From CAYLNK01 sp964384675 (GTDB lineage Bacteria; Acidobacteriota; Thermoanaerobaculia; UBA5066): DNA of 7,239 nt. The DNA lies in contig CAYLNK010000338.1 in NCBI GenBank assembly GCA_964384675.1, positions 1 through 7,239 on the forward strand, given 5' to 3'. Below the pieces are notes generated by a model. That model saw only the letters and a list, made by a program, of their open reading frames with translations. It made no database searches and was not told the DNA's origin. Positions 6,549-7,239 of this stretch are shown here, in pieces. Both the position numbers and the translations under genes were made by a program. The stretch's first letter is position 1. Each line of letters begins with the position of its first letter.

Positions 6549-6607
6549 GTGAGTGCGGGAAGACCCGGAGACCGTTGGCAACCTTCGGCCGGCTCCGGGA
6601 CACTCAC
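6549..6607. promoter_or_regulatory. Symmetric divergent promoter/operator region between the secreted-protein and sigma genes
   Basis: Two inverted repeats share one centre at 6578: the core GTTG-G-CAAC (6574-6582) and distant 7-bp arms GTGAGTG (6549-6555) and CACTCAC (6601-6607). Read outward in either direction this gives TTG(G/C)CA, five of six matches to a -35 box, then CACTCAC 26 bases after the first T. On the plus strand, TTGGCA (6575-6580), an 18-bp spacer and GACACT (6599-6604) would start RNA near the GTG at 6613. On the minus strand, TTGCCA and a CGCACT hexamer would start RNA just before the AGGAGG of the secreted-protein gene. A second inverted pair, CCCGGAG (6564-6570) and CTCCGGG (6593-6599), is centred elsewhere (6581.5). 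The symmetry is seen directly; promoter or operator function is inferred. Confidence 0.45.
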
Positions 6608-6612
6608 CCACG

Positions 6613-7140
6613 GTGATCGACGACGCGACGGACCGCGACCTGGCCTCGGCGTTCCTCGCCCGGGGCGACGAGCGGTCGTTCCGGGCGCTCTACGCGCGGC
6701 ATGCGCCGGCCCTCCACCTCTTCGCGCTCCGCTTCCTGGGCGGGCGGGTGGCGGCCGCCGAGGACGCCCTGCAGGAGACGTGGATCCGCGCGGCCGGGCG
6801 GCTCGGAGGCTTCCGGTGGGGCTCCACGCTCCGCACCTGGCTGACCGGCATCGCCGTGAACTGCTGCCGCGAGTGCCTCCGCGCCGAGCGGGGCCGGGAC
6901 GGTCTCGAGGACACGCCCGAGCCGTCCCACGAGACGCGGGACGACCTGCGCGTCGACCTCGAGGCCGCGCTGCGCGCGCTCCCGGACGGCTGCCGGACGG
7001 TGCTGGTGCTCCACGACGTCGAGGGCTACACCCACGAGGAGATCGGCCGCCTGCTCGAGATCGACGCGGGGACGTCGAAGAGCCAGCTCTTCCGGGCGCG
7101 GGCGAAGGTGCGGGAACGGCTGGCGGGGAGGACCTCATGA
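6613..7140 (+). CDS. ECF-type RNA polymerase sigma factor (sigma-70 family)
   Basis: The 175-aa product has the size and two-domain build of an ECF sigma factor, which directs RNA polymerase to a small regulon. Sigma-2 covers about residues 20-92: SFRALYARHAPALHLFALRFLG, then AAEDALQETWIRA (the conserved region 2.2 polymerase contact) and FRWGSTLRTWLTGIAVNCCRE for -10 recognition. Region 4 covers about 114-171: LEAALRALPDGCRTVLVLHDVEGYTHEEIGRLL, then the recognition helix around GTSKSQLFRARAKVRERL. The linker (93-113) is acidic and short, and there is no C-terminal extension. GTG 6613 is preferred although it lacks a Shine-Dalgarno: the sigma-2 fold starts right after it, and a promoter-like pair upstream predicts RNA beginning there. 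A GTG at 6553 is in frame but lies inside the dyad arm. The next gene overlaps by ATGA, as for many sigma/anti-sigma pairs. Confidence 0.92.
   Translation: MIDDATDRDLASAFLARGDERSFRALYARHAPALHLFALRFLGGRVAAAEDALQETWIRAAGRLGGFRWGSTLRTWLTGIAVNCCRECLRAERGRDGLEDTPEPSHETRDDLRVDLEAALRALPDGCRTVLVLHDVEGYTHEEIGRLLEIDAGTSKSQLFRARAKVRERLAGRTS
7127..7131 (+). promoter_or_regulatory. Shine-Dalgarno GGAGG for the gene overlapping the sigma stop
   Basis: GGAGG lies inside the last codons of the sigma gene, five bases before ATG 7137. Together with the ATGA overlap it indicates translational coupling of the two genes. Confidence 0.7.
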
Positions 7141-7239
7141 GCGACGACGGGAAGGCACCCCTCGAAGGGCTGGCCGGGCTGGCGCGGAGCCTCGTCGAGC
7201 ACCACCAGACGGTTCTCGGCGTCGGAGATCGTGGGGCGC
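7137..7239 (+). CDS. 5' end of a gene coupled to the sigma factor, possible anti-sigma factor (cut by window end)
   Basis: The ATG at 7137 overlaps the sigma TGA in ATGA, with GGAGG five bases upstream. The frame stays open for 34 codons to the window edge: MSDDGKAPLEGLAGLARSL, then VEHHQTVLGVGDRGA. The visible part is a soluble, amphipathic N-terminus with no membrane helix and no zinc-type HxxxCxxC motif. Genes directly downstream of, and coupled to, ECF sigma genes are commonly anti-sigma factors, which is the sole basis for that suggestion. It could equally be another membrane or secreted protein of the same operon. Confidence 0.65.
   Translation, partial: MSDDGKAPLEGLAGLARSLVEHHQTVLGVGDRGA

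Noticed and set aside
6553..6612. 20-residue N-terminal extension of the sigma factor from GTG 6553
   Set aside because: The extension resembles no ECF sequence, has no Shine-Dalgarno, and lies across the dyad and the predicted promoter.

Overview
The window is a piece of chromosome with very high GC (roughly 70% by eye) and dense gene packing. It holds eight protein genes, two of them cut by the window edges. I see no rRNA, tRNA, insertion sequence, integrase, CRISPR array or phage gene. The clearest lineage hint is the periplasmic propeller/Y_Y_Y histidine kinase beside a PAS protein with a Cys-rich tail, an ECF sigma factor and small secreted or membrane proteins of unknown function. This mix is frequent in Acidobacteriota and related GC-rich soil or sediment bacteria. 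That assignment is a style-based inference, not proof.

Layout. (1) 1-1974, +: the 3' part of a transmembrane sensor histidine kinase (Reg_prop blades, Y_Y_Y domain, one membrane helix, HisKA, HATPase_c, no receiver). (2) 1990-3045, -: a soluble two-PAS protein ending in a CxxC...CxxC module, converging on the kinase with 15 bp between stop codons. (3) 3046-3137: a 92-bp divergent control region with a 19-bp imperfect palindrome. (4) 3138-4958, +: uup, a tandem-ATPase ABC-F protein. (5) 4984-5394, +: a four-helix membrane protein of unknown function. (6) 5426-5983, +: a His/Asp-rich membrane protein resembling YdjM/DUF457. (7) 5985-6533, -: a small secreted, lipocalin-like protein, with one base between its stop codon and that of the preceding gene. 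(8) 6534-6612: a divergent promoter region with an unusual dyad. (9) 6613-7140, +: an ECF sigma factor. (10) 7137-7239, +: the start of a gene overlapping the sigma gene by ATGA, in the usual position of an anti-sigma factor.

How the genes may work together. The left part is signalling: a periplasm-sensing kinase whose response regulator is not in view, and a PAS protein with no enzymatic output domain. The middle is a likely uup-led unit, in which the 136-aa membrane gene is probably cotranscribed with uup and the YdjM-like gene may have its own start. The right part looks like a small regulatory cassette: sigma factor, probable anti-sigma factor, and a divergently transcribed secreted protein sharing a symmetric promoter region. 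Starts at 3138, 5426 and 6613 lack a Shine-Dalgarno sequence and have a -10-like hexamer 7-8 bases upstream, suggesting leaderless mRNAs. Genes at 4984, 6533 (minus) and 7137 have good Shine-Dalgarno sequences.

Nothing here is clearly a new defence or biosynthetic system. The best leads are the co-centred dyad at 6549-6607 and the PAS protein with its Cys-rich tail.
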